NCBI GenBank assembly: GCA_006386115.1
Contig: VFIW01000170.1
Span: 1-62,464 of the forward strand
Source of the DNA: Globisporangium splendens
Taxonomy: Eukaryota; Oomycota; Peronosporomycetes; Pythiales; Pythiaceae
Length of the DNA: 62,464 nucleotides
Direction of reading: 5' to 3'
Positions within the stretch are counted from its first letter, which is position 1, and each line of letters opens with the position of its first letter. Position numbers and translations under genes: made by a program. Shown in pieces: positions 50,330-62,096 of this stretch. Under the pieces are notes generated by a model. It searched no databases, was not told the DNA's origin, and worked only from the letters and a program-made list of their open reading frames with translations.

Positions 50330-51601
50330 AACTGATCCACAAAAGGTGCGTTTCGCATACAGATGTTAAAACCTCTCATATCGGATAATTGAGCAATTAG
50401 ATCTTGCTGGTTTGAACAAACATGTACACTGTGTCCTAAAATCCTACCTCTAATACCTGATAGACAAGTTCAAATAAATCCGAAATTTGATGTTTAACTG
50501 TCCTGTCCATGTGGCTCTCTTTTTGAGCAGGTCTCCTAGACGGTGCACAACTGTGGACTGTGTGTTGAGACCGAGAAAACAAAACAGGAAATTGTGGACT
50601 GCCACGCAAGTAGCTTGCATTTACTATCCGAGATCAACACCAGGGTATTTTTGCTACATTGGATAGCGAGTGAGGCCAAGTTGTGGGTTCAAACTTTGCC
50701 AGATGCCTCGTAGCAGCGCAATGTTGCACTTTTTTTAAATGTTCGGACACAAGTTGATCCCACTCTTTGCATCTGCTTCCTTGATTTATTGGTTGCTTGC
50801 CGTACGGTGATCACAAAGGGGATTTCGACCCAGCTGGTGTGAGGCACGATCAGCCACCAAGAGCGCCGAAAATGGCTCTTTTTAATCTGCTCTGAAAGCA
50901 AATTCTATCATAATACAGTCGAAATGAGATATACTCGAGAATGCATTGGCTCGAGTACATCGCGAGCTACCGATATGCAAGTAAATAGGTCAAAATGAAA
51001 ACGTACAGGAAGCAGAATGGGAATATCGGATATAGCGCGTTGTCACCACGTGCCATTTGTGCTGAAGTAATCCTATCCGAGAGTGGAATTCTGCTTCGCT
51101 CATTTCTGAAGTTGCCCATCTTCCATCCCCAGCACATCTCTCGTTGTCATATCGGTTTAAAGAATGAACGAAACTTCAGAAACATGAGCGAAGCAGAACC
51201 TCACTGTCGATTGAAGCAGGATTTCGCTGTTCCTTCGGATAGATGAAAAAACGCACAAGCCATAGGACTCAGCGTACTATAACGGCTTGAACTCGAGAGC
51301 GTCTATTTGCAGTCATTTTGTGTTGTGCATGATAAATTGTTTAGCTCCCACCGAGGTAGAAAATTCAGGACAGGGTGGAAACAGCCGAGACGAGCGCTGA
51401 CACATCTGCTACTTTCGCTGCCGTTTCACTCTCCACTAGGCGAAGTCGGATCACCACAATATATCAATTATAAAGGATACTTCATTGGGCAGATCAGCTC
51501 ATTTTGGGTTAATCTCTGGCTCAGACATTCCGTTTTACAGGATGCAATATAGAAGAGATTTCAATGACCATCTGCGAAAAGTATCTCGTGGACGGTTACT
51601 G
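50330..51601. other. Palindrome spacer with a small inverted repeat
   Basis: No supported gene. Bases 51089-51113 (TTCTGCTTCGCTCATTTCTGAAGTT) and 51172-51198 are an inverted repeat with a short indel, possibly a miniature transposon remnant. Confidence 0.6.
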
Positions 51602-51982
51602 CACACTTGGAGCTGAAGTTTTTCCGACAGGCGTGTCTCGTCACAAACGCAGTTGAAGCAGACACAGAAAGAGAAATAAATCAAGTGAGCCCTGGCTCCA
51701 GAGGAAAGAGAACTTGTGTGCATCAAGCGTATCACGCCAGCAGCTTTGCTTGGCGATATTAAAGGAGCAACGCTGACAAGTTCAAGTTGCTCCGCGTTTG
51801 CCCACTCCCAAGTTCAAGTTGGCAGGTGGACGAGCACACAACCCACGCACAACAGCCTCCCAGCAAGCCCACAACCCCGTGAGGCAGGGATAGAAACCAG
51901 GAAGTACAGACGAGGTGGCAACACTCTGCTTCACTCGGACGACTGAAGTTAGAGGGTGACCGTCGGTCCTCCCTCTCCGTTG

Positions 51983-52000
51983 AGCTCATTCCTCAATTTG
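51983..52000 (+). promoter_or_regulatory. Oomycete Inr promoter of transporter 3
   Basis: AGCTCATTCCTCAATTTG, a consensus initiator plus flanking element, about 85-100 bp upstream of the ATG. Confidence 0.85.
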
Positions 52001-52082
52001 CGTTCTACTACTCCAGTGTTCTCCAAACTCTTATACAAGACTCAACCAACACGCAACAACTAACAAACAAACAACAAGGACA

Positions 52083-53624
52083 ATGGCTGGCGGAGTTGTG
52101 GTGAACGTGAACCACCACCAGGAAGACGACCTCCCAACCGAGGGCTCCAAGACGTACGCCATCATCGTGTGCATCTTCGCGTCGCTCGGCGGTCTCTTCT
52201 TCGGTTATGATCAGGGTGTGACGAGCAGTGTGCTCATCATGAACTCGTTCCTCGAGGACTACTGCATCGGCTGGCACGGATTCACGCACGAGGACTGCAC
52301 CAAGAGCGCCAAGGACTTGCCAGACCAGTGGACGACCTTCACGCTCTGGTACAATATGGCGTACAACATCGGCTGTATCTTCGGTGCCCTCCTGGGCGGC
52401 TTTGTCGCAGACAAGCTCGGTCGCCGCTTCACGATCTTCACGGCTGGCGTGCTCTTCGTCATCGGCACGTGCTGGGTGTCGTTCAACCCGGCGCACAAGC
52501 ACGGTCTCATGTACATGGCGCGTATCGTCCAGGGTGTGGGTGTCGGCAACTCGTCGTTCTCGCTGCCGCTGTTCGGTGCCGAGATGGCGCCAAAGGAGCT
52601 GCGTGGTTTCTTCTCTGGCTTCATGCAGATGACAGTTGTCACGGGTCTGTTTCTCGCCAACTGCGTCAACCTCGGCGTCGAGCACGTGGACGAAGGCTGG
52701 CGTATCACCAACGCCGTGGCCATGATCCCTCCAATCATTGTCATCTGCGGCATCTTCTTCGTGCCAGAGAGCCCTCGTTGGTTGTTGCAGCACAAGGGGA
52801 AGGAACAGGCAATGGCCAGTCTCAAGAAGCTTCGTCAAACCGAGAACGTGCACGTCGAGTTCGAATTGATTGCCGCCCAGCTCGCTGAAGAAGGCACGGA
52901 GACGAGCTACATGGATCTCCTCGAGCCATCCATCTTGAAGCGTGTGATCATCGCGATGTTGCTCCAGGTGCTGCAGCAGGCGACCGGCATCAACCCGATC
53001 TTCTCGTACGGTGGTCTGATCTTCAAGGATGTGACGAACGCCGGTGCGACCTCCGTGCTACTCCTGTCGGGTGTGAACTTCCTCAGTACGATCCCAGCGA
53101 TGCGATGGGTCGACACCACGGGTCGTCGTCAGCTGTTGCTGCTCGGTGCCGTCGGCATGGTGCTCGGTCACTTGCTGGCTGCTATCGTGTTCACGGCCAG
53201 TTGTAATGGTAACGTGGACGACTCTGGCTGTCCTAAGAGCGCTGGCTGGATCATCGTGGTCGGCACGGCGTTCTTCGTGTTCAACTTTGCCATCTCGTGG
53301 GGTCCAGTGTGCTGGATCTACCCAGCCGAGATCTTCCCGATGAAGGTTCGCGCCAAGGCCGTGTCGCTCTCGACCATGGCCAACTGGCTCATGGGTGTGG
53401 CCATGACGTACGTCGTGAAGCTCTTCCCGCACCTGAACATCAACGGCGTGTTCTTCTTGTTCGCGGGCACGTGTGTGATCTCGGGTGTGTTCGTGTACTT
53501 TTTGTGTCCCGAGACGAAGGGAATGGTTCTCGAGGACATCGAGTACTTGTTCCACAAGGGGAGCAAGAAGCCGGGCATGTCTCCGCAGTACGTCGAAGTG
53601 GAGACGCCAGTCCAACAAGCGTAG
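52083..53624 (+). CDS. MFS sugar transporter, copy 3 (right palindrome arm)
   Basis: 513 residues, intact, with the same motifs as the other two copies; three residue differences from copy 2. The conserved motif set and lack of stops suggest all three are functional hexose transporters of one family. Head-to-head with copy 2, so both are read outward from the palindrome centre, each from its own initiator promoter. Confidence 0.95.
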   Translation: MAGGVVVNVNHHQEDDLPTEGSKTYAIIVCIFASLGGLFFGYDQGVTSSVLIMNSFLEDYCIGWHGFTHEDCTKSAKDLPDQWTTFTLWYNMAYNIGCIFGALLGGFVADKLGRRFTIFTAGVLFVIGTCWVSFNPAHKHGLMYMARIVQGVGVGNSSFSLPLFGAEMAPKELRGFFSGFMQMTVVTGLFLANCVNLGVEHVDEGWRITNAVAMIPPIIVICGIFFVPESPRWLLQHKGKEQAMASLKKLRQTENVHVEFELIAAQLAEEGTETSYMDLLEPSILKRVIIAMLLQVLQQATGINPIFSYGGLIFKDVTNAGATSVLLLSGVNFLSTIPAMRWVDTTGRRQLLLLGAVGMVLGHLLAAIVFTASCNGNVDDSGCPKSAGWIIVVGTAFFVFNFAISWGPVCWIYPAEIFPMKVRAKAVSLSTMANWLMGVAMTYVVKLFPHLNINGVFFLFAGTCVISGVFVYFLCPETKGMVLEDIEYLFHKGSKKPGMSPQYVEVETPVQQA

Positions 53625-53739
53625 GTGAGCGACCACGAGGGCGATGATTGACGTTGCTGTTGATCTCGCTGAGCCTGTAGAATACATAGGAGACTACAGT
53701 TTTCTGGGGTTTTCTATATCTCTCTTCGAGTGAGGATCA

Positions 53740-54397
53740 CGTGTAGTGGAAACAACACTGTATGTAAATTTCGTTCGGTATATTTTTCACTGTCATCGAT
53801 GTTCTTCTATCTTGACGTCTGTCTAGAAGCACTGCCAGTATTGTTGTGTGTATGCTACGCTTCTTTCTAGTCTTCATAAATGAGTGTGGAGTTGGTCCAA
53901 TGTATGGCTTGTTGAAATAGATGTTCGCTGCCTTCCTGCGTGCAGGTTGTCGCGCAAATGCAATTGCTCTTTGAAGTTTGGGCTCACGGTCCTAAAGCTA
54001 ATCTGCTCTGTGGTGTCCTAAATTAGTTGTGTCACTGCAATTTATTGCATCCTAAAATAAAGTTCTTCATTTGGCTTGCGTCCTATTATTACCTTTGCTC
54101 CTTGAAACTAGAAATCGGAGGACTGCATTTGTGCTACTATTATATCTCAGGTACCCACACAAAATTGTGGTTCTTCCTCTTTCTGTCGACACACACTTTT
54201 ACTTCTCAAACCTCACCCTCATCATGCTTATGGGTGCATTTAACCCCTCTCTCCATCCCTGATTTATCAACTTTAACATTCCATAATCTCCGACAGGTAA
54301 TTTTCGTCATACGTTATTTTTGTGCCGTCCCGCACAGGCGTCTCGCCATCCTGAGACCAACGCGCCATCGTCCCCCCTCGCCTCCATCTGTCTGGTT
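53740..54397. other. Intergenic upstream of the PH-MAP kinase gene
   Basis: AT-rich, no gene recognised. A GT in CGACAGGTAATT near 54296 could be a 5'-leader splice donor but no partner is clear. Confidence 0.4.
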
Positions 54398-57300
54398 ATG
54401 GCGAGCGCTGTGCCGACCACGCGCGTGCCCGCCCCCTCCTCTAATGCGAATGCGGTGGGGCTGTCGCTGACAGAGGAGCACGTGAAGCTGACGCAGAAGG
54501 CGGACCGGCAGCTCATGAAGCTGATCCCGATCGCGTGGCAGGGCGTCGTGAAGAAGAAGGGAGAGTGGCTTCCGCGCTGGGAGGAGATGTACGTGACGCT
54601 GGACGGGCTCACGGTGCGCGTCTTCGAGTCCAAGGCCAAGTACCTTGAGCTGCTCGCGATCGAGGAGCGCAACTTGACCAAGGCACGCTACCCCGCTGGC
54701 TCGCCACCGTCGTCCCGAGGCAGTATCACTGGTGCGAATGCGAGTCAGCGCACGGCGTCCATGTCGGCGATCGCCGCGCAGAAGAGTCTCGTCGTCACGG
54801 CGTCTACAGAAAAGCCCGAGAAGGCGACGGCGACGAATAGCAGCAAGGAGAGCAGGAAAGGGTGCTACACGATCAAGGCTGTCGCGAAGGAGAACGTCGG
54901 TCGCGCGCACGGCTTCTCTGTGGCGACGCTGGAGAAGAAGTCCATGCATTTTTCCGTCGAGAGCGAGATCGAGCGCGTCGTGTGGATCCACCTCATCTCG
55001 GCCGCGCTGGAGCAGCAAACGATTCTGCCCAAGGCCAAGAAGCGTCTCGTGGACCAGCTCCCAGCATCGACGTCGGGGCGGTTGAGCGTATCGATTCCGC
55101 ATGCACCGTCGCGCGGACTCGTACCGGGCGTGACGATAATGAAGACGCTGCTGGGCACGCCGATCTCGGTGAATCTGTACATGTTTTACGAAGCGTGGGG
55201 CCACATCCAGTGCCGCAAGGGCAACTTTGCCGATCTGATCCCGAGTCTGCACCCGAACATCACGATCACGTCGAATTACCCGCCGTCGGTCCCGATCGCA
55301 GGCGAGTACCACGGCTGCGAGGGCTTTCTGTTCTTTTTCACGAAGCTGCACAGCACAATCGACATTTCGCATTACACAGTGCAGCACATGGCGAGAAGTG
55401 GCGATCTCGCGGTGGTGACGGGCCGAGAGACGATCAAGAACCTCGCGAGTAGCCGCAAGTTCCGGCATCTGTGGAAGCACGAGCTGCGCTTTGAGGCCGA
55501 CGGACGCATCAGCCACATCAATATCATCGCCGACAAGACTGCCGCAGCCGTCGCGTTCGGTGTGCAATCTGATGGCCCGTCGCTGGAATTGCCCCATGAA
55601 CAAGAAGAATCGGCGAGCACGTGTCCACCAGGTGAGATTCGAGTCGTGTGCATCTCGGGCGAAGGCATCAAGAAAAAGAAGCCCATCCCGGCGTCAGCGA
55701 ATATCAAAGTCACGATTGGGCTCAACAATTTCCCCCATTTGACGATGAAAGCCGCGACGAGCGGCAGCAGCAAAGCAGTGAACCACGTAGGTTCGTGGAA
55801 ATCGTACTCGACGAGACCGTCGAAGAATGGCAATGGCAGCAATCCGTTCTGGGCAGAGACGCTGAGCATCCAGTTTTCCGGGGCGGTGCCTGGCACAAGT
55901 TCGTGTTTATTTATTGAAGTGTGGAGTCTGAGTGTGATGGGCGACGAGCTCATTGGGTGTACAAAAGTGAATCTGGCCAATTATCTGGGCACGTCAGCAG
56001 GAACAGAAGAGGACATTGCGTCGCTAGCGGTGCCAAAGTGGTATGAACTCCGGAAACCGGAGGAGTTTGTGTCGAGCTCTGGAGCCACAGGGTCCCCAGA
56101 CAAGAAGAAAATCACCAGTGGCAGTGCTTCAGGTGACAGTCAAGACAATTGCGGACGCTTGCAGCTGAGTATTAGCTTCTTACCGCACATAGACGACGAT
56201 GATACGTTCTTCAATGATGGCACTGAAGCTACTCCTCGCCATCGGAAGAGTTTCGATCGATTACAGGCGCTGCACGAGGAGACTGGGGAGAAAGAACGAA
56301 ACACGTTGGATCGTCGACTCTCAGACACTTTCTATTCCGAGAACGACTCGAGTTACGAGAGCGGAAATGCGGAAAGGTCGTCGTCAAGCAATCAGACAAA
56401 GAGGAACAGCGGCTCCGAGAGAATGTCCATGGGGTCCCCAGATGATATGTACACATTCACTGTTGCGTCGACAAAGTTTCGTGTGTACACTCGGTATCAA
56501 CTGATTCGAGCCATCGGCCATGGCGCATACGGCGTCGTCATCGCTGCGAGCGATCAGATCACGGGCAACTCAGTCGCGATCAAGAACATCCCGAAAACCT
56601 TCGATGACCTGGTGGACGCAAAGCGAATCGTGCGTGAGATTCGACTGATGCGCCATCTCCAGCATCCGAACATCGTGGCTGTGGTTGACGTCATGCGTCC
56701 CCCGTCGCTCACCGAGTTCGACGACACGTACATCGTCACGGATCTCATGGAAACGGATCTGCACCGCGTGATCAACTCCCAGGAAACTCTATCAAGCGAC
56801 CACATCGCGTATATCACGTACCAGCTCCTGTGTGCGATTCGGTACATCCACTCGGCGCAGATCATCCATCGCGACATTAAACCGTCGAACATCCTCATCA
56901 ACCGCGACTGTCTCGTCAAGATCTGCGACTTTGGGCTCGCACGAGGCATCGAAGTCGCCAGTGATGGAGGCGAAATGATTGATCAGGCGCTCACCGAGTA
57001 CGTCGTGACGCGATGGTATCGCGCGCCAGAGCTGCTCCTGGCGAGTCGGTACACGACGGCGATCGATTTATGGTCCATCGGCTGCATTCTGGTGGAGTTG
57101 TTCACACGGAAAGCGCTGTTCCCGGGCCATGACCACGTGCACCAGCTCAATTTGATCTTGCAGATGGTGGGCAGTCCACCAAAGGACGACATGGACTTCA
57201 TCACGAACGCCAAGGCGAAAAAGTGGATGGCGCGGCAAGCAGACCACGAACCCAAGTCGTTCTCGAAAGTGTGTCCCTCGGCGCCTGCAGACGCGATCGA

Positions 57301-57646
57301 TCTGATGGCGCGGTTGCTGGAGTTTGATCCACGTAAGCGCATCACTGTTGATGAAGCGATCGCACATCCGTTCGTGGCCTCGTACCGAAAAGCTGAGACC
57401 GAGTCCACGGCTGAGTCGGCGTTTGACTTTTCGTTTGAGAAGGAGAACCGAAGCAAATTGGACAAAGATACGCTGCGCCGACTGATCTTCGAGGACGTGT
57501 GCCATTTCCATCCCGATGCGCAGGACGAACTCGACCGCTTTGTGCGCGAGCAGGAGCGACTGCGCGCCGTCGAGGAGCAGACGCGCCAGCGAGAGGAGTC
57601 TACCTCCAGCAGCGCGCCGTCGTCGCAGCGTGCAGGAATGGCATAA
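54398..57646 (+). CDS. Multidomain MAP kinase: PH, NTF2-like, C2, MAPK (TEY)
   Basis: 1082 residues, intronless. About 45-205: PH domain (WQGVVKKKGEWLPRWEEMYV to VVWIHLISAALE), with an insertion. About 255-390: NTF2/SnoaL-like domain (FYEAWGHIQCRKGNF, HYTVQHMARSGDLAVVTGRE). About 412-550: C2-like domain (IRVVCISGEGIKKKK, FIEVWSLSVMGDELIG). About 560-690: Ser-rich linker. About 700-1010: MAP kinase with glycine loop GHGAYGVV, lysine in VAIKNI, catalytic HRDIKPSN (Asp826), DFG, and activation loop TEYVVTRWYRAPE (Thr866, Tyr868), a classical TEY-type MAPK. A charged tail follows. PH and C2 domains suggest membrane recruitment of the kinase; the NTF2-like part may bind a ligand or partner. The start ATG at 54398 is the first in-frame Met that gives no long non-conserved extension. 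Confidence 0.9.
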   Translation: MASAVPTTRVPAPSSNANAVGLSLTEEHVKLTQKADRQLMKLIPIAWQGVVKKKGEWLPRWEEMYVTLDGLTVRVFESKAKYLELLAIEERNLTKARYPAGSPPSSRGSITGANASQRTASMSAIAAQKSLVVTASTEKPEKATATNSSKESRKGCYTIKAVAKENVGRAHGFSVATLEKKSMHFSVESEIERVVWIHLISAALEQQTILPKAKKRLVDQLPASTSGRLSVSIPHAPSRGLVPGVTIMKTLLGTPISVNLYMFYEAWGHIQCRKGNFADLIPSLHPNITITSNYPPSVPIAGEYHGCEGFLFFFTKLHSTIDISHYTVQHMARSGDLAVVTGRETIKNLASSRKFRHLWKHELRFEADGRISHINIIADKTAAAVAFGVQSDGPSLELPHEQEESASTCPPGEIRVVCISGEGIKKKKPIPASANIKVTIGLNNFPHLTMKAATSGSSKAVNHVGSWKSYSTRPSKNGNGSNPFWAETLSIQFSGAVPGTSSCLFIEVWSLSVMGDELIGCTKVNLANYLGTSAGTEEDIASLAVPKWYELRKPEEFVSSSGATGSPDKKKITSGSASGDSQDNCGRLQLSISFLPHIDDDDTFFNDGTEATPRHRKSFDRLQALHEETGEKERNTLDRRLSDTFYSENDSSYESGNAERSSSSNQTKRNSGSERMSMGSPDDMYTFTVASTKFRVYTRYQLIRAIGHGAYGVVIAASDQITGNSVAIKNIPKTFDDLVDAKRIVREIRLMRHLQHPNIVAVVDVMRPPSLTEFDDTYIVTDLMETDLHRVINSQETLSSDHIAYITYQLLCAIRYIHSAQIIHRDIKPSNILINRDCLVKICDFGLARGIEVASDGGEMIDQALTEYVVTRWYRAPELLLASRYTTAIDLWSIGCILVELFTRKALFPGHDHVHQLNLILQMVGSPPKDDMDFITNAKAKKWMARQADHEPKSFSKVCPSAPADAIDLMARLLEFDPRKRITVDEAIAHPFVASYRKAETESTAESAFDFSFEKENRSKLDKDTLRRLIFEDVCHFHPDAQDELDRFVREQERLRAVEEQTRQREESTSSSAPSSQRAGMA

Positions 57647-57775
57647 GCTACAGAAAAAAAGCAGAAAGACTCGAGTTATAGTCGAGAAGCAGGAAAAGAA
57701 CAACAAAAAATGCAGCTTCGTTGATATCAAAGTGGCTTTCCGTCTAGTCTAGCATGGTTGATGCTGATATGCCAA

Positions 57776-58954
57776 CTACAGGCGACTCAGTCCGAAGCTG
57801 GCGGCGGCAGCGAGCGCAGCGATGGAGGCACCACGCATGAGTGCTTTGTCAGGATACCGATACAGGAACAGCGCGAGGTCGCCACTGAGGCGCGACTCGA
57901 AGTGTGGCATCACGTCATTCTCGGGCAACGGCACTTTGGCCTCAACGAACAGGTCGCTGATCATGCGAAGCGTGAGCCCCCAAAGGATAAAGTCAAATGG
58001 GTGGCGCACAGTCATGTCTTCGTCCGGAAGCGCGTGCGTCGGTCGCGGCAGGTAAATGCACTTGAACACGAGGTCGCCAAACACTTTTCTCACGAACTCT
58101 TTGAGTCGCGGACGCGTCGCGAGCGGCCGGATCATGTCCTCGATGGGCCACACGAGCGGCTGGAACCGGGTCGGATTGAAAAACTCTTGGATGTCGACCC
58201 AGAACACGTCGGCGATCTCGGATTCCTGGATGCGCAGCGCGAGTTCTTGCTCTTCAGCCGGGGTCTCCATCACGAACACTAGAGAGGAGAGAAGGAGCGA
58301 CTATGAGCCTTAATAAGGCAGCTACGACATTCCAGCTCCTTAAATGCGACCGCATACCTTGCGTGCTCACCCAGAACGTCCGCAGATGCGTTTGAATCGC
58401 AGGAAGGCTCCCAATCCAGCGCACGTTTCTGTTTGCATCGCACAAGTCAGCATAGCTCCTTAATACAACAACAGCCATAGATGGAAGCCCTACGGTGCCG
58501 TCAGATCGAGTCCGATCTCCTCCATGGTCTCGCGCGTTGCGGTCTCTCGGGGCGATTCCCAGGGCACGTCATCGTTCTTCTCGTTCGCTTTGATGGCGGC
58601 AATGTCGAACGGGTCGCTGCCTTCGATCGCGCGCTTCTGGCGCTTGCCCCCTGGGAATGCGACCTGGCCGCTCCACGCGTCGCGCTCGTTGATGCTGCGC
58701 CGCACGAGCAGCAGCTCCAGCGTGCGCTGCTCGCGCTCGCGCCAGCGGAACACCGCCGCCACACTCGCGCGCTACATTAAAAGAGCTCCGATTGTGTTAG
58801 CGTAGACGCCTTAAAGGGGGCAACAAAGAGAACGTACGGGCGCAGGCGTGGCAGCGCTCTCGGCCGTGAGCTTCGCGAGGTTACGCTCCAGCAGCGGCAG
58901 CAGCACCGACAGCTTCTGCGGCGCGAGGAACGGACGCAGCGCCTGGCGGCTCAT
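57776..58954 (-). CDS. Nudix hydrolase, CoA-pyrophosphatase-like, four exons
   Basis: Exons 58954-58838, 58771-58494, 58428-58358 and 58278-57776 (minus strand) splice to 969 nt, 322 residues, with phases 0, 2 and 1 and GT-AG borders; intron 2 (65 bp) has a CTGAC branch-type sequence. Exon 2 carries AAVFRWRE, LLVRRS, GQVAFPGGKRQ and ETATRETMEEIGLDL. This is the Nudix box (G-x-E-x-R-E-x2-E-E-x-G) with an insertion between GG and E, of the type in NUDT7/8 CoA diphosphatases. Exon 3 has RWIGSLPAIQTH and the C-terminal exon FILWGLTLRMISDLF, also seen in that group. Tail-to-tail with the MAP kinase gene, 129 bp apart. Likely hydrolyses CoA or acyl-CoA; substrate inferred. Confidence 0.88.
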
Positions 58955-61900
58955 GGTGTCTTCTTCCCTTATTGGTTGTGCACCACGTCGATTTTGATGA
59001 GCAGTGTCAGAAGCGTGACTGCGCATTCAGCAGAACCTGCCACTGACTATTGATACGCTGTCAAAGGTTTATCAATTGATGGAATTGGCAATTATTTGAT
59101 GTAGGTTAATTTTGGTGACGTTTTGGAAAGTGGTGGAGTGTTTGGGTTGAAAGTTAACAACCTAGATCAGTAAGTTGCAGTTTGGGGAGATGGTGGATTA
59201 GACACGACACTATCCAAGTGAACAAGGTAATTGGGCGTTAAAGGTGTCGATACTGGCACCATTTACTGTGTTTGTCTTCTCACAAAGCAACCTTTCTGAG
59301 CACAAAACTCTTTTTATCATGTTAGAGCTGTACATTTTACTAAAATAGCCTTTCTATACTGGATAAAACACTATTAACGAGATATACCCATTAGTACAGG
59401 GTTGACAACAAACAGCACTCATTGCACCTACTTAATCGCTCAACTCCTGTCGCTAACTCAGCGCGTTTGGGTGCATTACAACTGCAGTGGAACTGTTTCC
59501 ATGCAATAGTGTGCTGAGTGTTTCAAGCGCGTGGCGTTTGCGTCTGATAACGCGTGCGTGATGGGGATCTTTTCGAAAGCGAGCTCTCCACGCTGCTGTG
59601 TACGCTACCTAGAGTGCGATCTGCTGACAACGAGTTGCAGCGACTTTGGCGTCATCCATGCATCCACCACCTCATCCCATTACGTTGCGGTCTCTTCAAC
59701 TGTGATTTGGAATAGCGATACGATGGAGAGGTTCCAATCATGTGGACGAACAAAATGCAAACGAACTGCTCGTGTACAATAATGCGACGAAGCAAACATA
59801 ATTGACAAAGTAGGTGGTCTTGACTGGGTGCAGTTGACTTGGTCTGGTCCAGAATCTCGATTAAACCCAGGAAGATGGTCGCATGCTCCGCTCTTAGAAC
59901 GAGCCACAGAACCGAATCTCGATGATGGGGCGATCGCATCGTTTGAATGTGAGGCAAGCGACTGTTGGCAGAGACTCGCTTTCCAAAGTTCTTTCCAGGA
60001 GCATGGGTGCACGGTCTCACATTGAAGAAGTGGCGACTGCGAGTCGCACGCACATGCAAGCGTGCGCAGAGCCTTTATGAAGAAAAGGGCGGTGGAATAT
60101 GGAACCTGGTGCTCGGTCGTATAGCAGACAGCAAGCTCGTCGCAGAGCGATTTCGCGATCGCAATGACTCTTTTACTGGTTCTTCACGCTGCTGAAATGG
60201 GCGAAGGGGACTGCATCGCATTACCAGAACTGCAACAGCAACTGGTATTGCACAGTCTGGAGACGTGGTGGTGTTGCGATTCCTTTCTCAGCCACCACAC
60301 AGCCACAAAAGCCAATTTTTCAAGGCATTAGAGCCACCCTCTGGCTCTTGATACCGTGAATGGAACTCGGCTGTTGCTGCCGCCATTGCAGCTTTGTGAG
60401 CCACAGACACAGTCTCCATATGCCAATGTGTCCATGCTGCCTCAATGGAGACTTGGGAGCTTTTCACACTGGTCATCCTCAAGACAGCGTCCACTGTGGG
60501 TAGGGCAAGCGGATCCGCTCGTTGGAAGGTGATTGAAGTGGAGAGGGCTCGGGGATCTCGTTGTCAGTCTGAATCTGATGAAAGATCTTCCTGCCCCTAC
60601 CCCTCAACGACAACGAACTCAGTTCACTGGTCTCTGTCCACCGAGTTTTATCCACACGAAAAACTTGGGAAACTACAGCAACTTTGAGCCTAACGATCAA
60701 ATAAATACAAGAAAAGCCGAGCGCACTTGAGTTCGCCTGTAGTCAGCCGACCGGTCCCACAGACGTCGCAGACTTTTGGCTTTTCCTGCACCCACTTGAC
60801 ATCCTTTCTCATGTCATGCTCTTCGAATTTCTATTGGGAGTCGCAGTCATTTTTTGCTCCATTTGTTGCTCTCTGTCCTTTCCGCGTTGCGCAGCTCGTT
60901 GTCTCTTTGCAGCCTCTGTCAAATTCTCAGAAATCGAAAACAAAAGACATGCGACTGCAACAGGTTTATAGTTTGCGCACTCATCGTTTCTTTAGTAGGT
61001 GATCTGAGCCTCAAAAGGTATGAACACGTTGAGGTGCTCGGGAAGATTAAGTCGATGAAGAGATCTTGAGGCTCGGACTGGATTTGCCGGCGTCGACACC
61101 ATGGATCCTTCCATTAATTCCCGCGTCCAATGGCGACATGTGTCAGAGCCCAACACTTGAGCTCTTCCTTTCGAAGACCAGAGCCTCAAGTCACGCTCAT
61201 CTACAAGAGGAGGAGGTTTCTATTTTGCAATTCGTCGGCATGATCGAGATCTGCAAGATGAGGTCGTTGGCAAAGTCAGTTACCAGAACACTCGGGCTGA
61301 CGAGTCCGAGTTGTGGCTCTGGGTTCGTACAGGTACATATCAAGCCATCCGCTCGACAGGACAACAGCATGCACGTGACTTTACCTGTGTAAACGTATAT
61401 CCGGTGAACGCATGCGATCTGGATTTTATGTCATTGCTATTATCTGCAACCTCAATAACTGCTTTTCCCCTGTAAATCCGATCAAATGCCCCATCTTCCT
61501 GTTCGATCTCCACTGACCAGGGTGGACCATCACTCCGTTCGCAGCTCTACATGCTCGTCCTCTGCGTGAGCCAATCCACGACGAGCGTACCGTCCGCTTT
61601 CCCTTCCCCTCGTAACCTGTGGACGAGCAAAATAGAGTTGCAAGATACGTTCCCTACCCCGCCACCAAGGGCTCGGTCCTTTTCTGAGCTCAATCACAGA
61701 AGTCCCTTTTTGGCTCTCCATTGCTCCTCTCCGCACTTGTGATTGCCACTCTGCTGCTGCTGCCTGCGTCTGCGCCACTCCTCCTGAGCGCTCCATCATC
61801 ACCTCCACTTCCACAGTTCCGTGCTTGCCGACAGAACCGTCTGCTGGCTGCTCCACTCAGGCGCGTGACCCGACTTCGTGCGTTTCTGGTTCGCTCACTT

Positions 61901-62096
61901 GACGGCGAGTTCGTCTGTCATTCTCCAACTTGCGCTCGGCGTTGAACGGCTTGGCAGGGTACGTGCATTCTTCATTTACATTGTGTTATTGACTACTATG
62001 GAAATGGCGAGTGATGGACCTTGCTTGTGTGCTGCTGCATAGTATCGAATAGAGTGCTGCCTCGTGGTCTAGATTGCGTCCTGTTGAAGCACAACC
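58955..62096. other. 3.1-kb region without a supported gene
   Basis: Several short frames. One at about 59965-60195 (plus, GAWVHGLTLKKWRLRVARTC and onward) looks protein-like but has no start, partner exon or family I recognise; it could be a decayed gene. Confidence 0.35.

Larger units (their letters stand above)
48186..53739. repeat. Large palindrome with two transporter genes
   Basis: Left arm 48186-50329 and right arm 51602-53739 are reverse complements at about 99%, apart from a 6-bp TCCTTG insertion in the left 5' leader. The spacer is 50330-51601. Each arm holds one whole transporter gene with its promoter and 3' flank. Confidence 0.93.

Noticed and set aside
54314..55603. 429-codon antisense frame opposite the PH-MAP kinase gene
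   Set aside because: Arg-rich shadow of codon bias in a GC-rich gene; no start context or motif.
59965..60195. Possible gene with the protein-like stretch GAWVHGLTLKKWRLRVARTC
   Set aside because: No start, no matching exon, no family; could be decayed coding DNA but cannot be supported.
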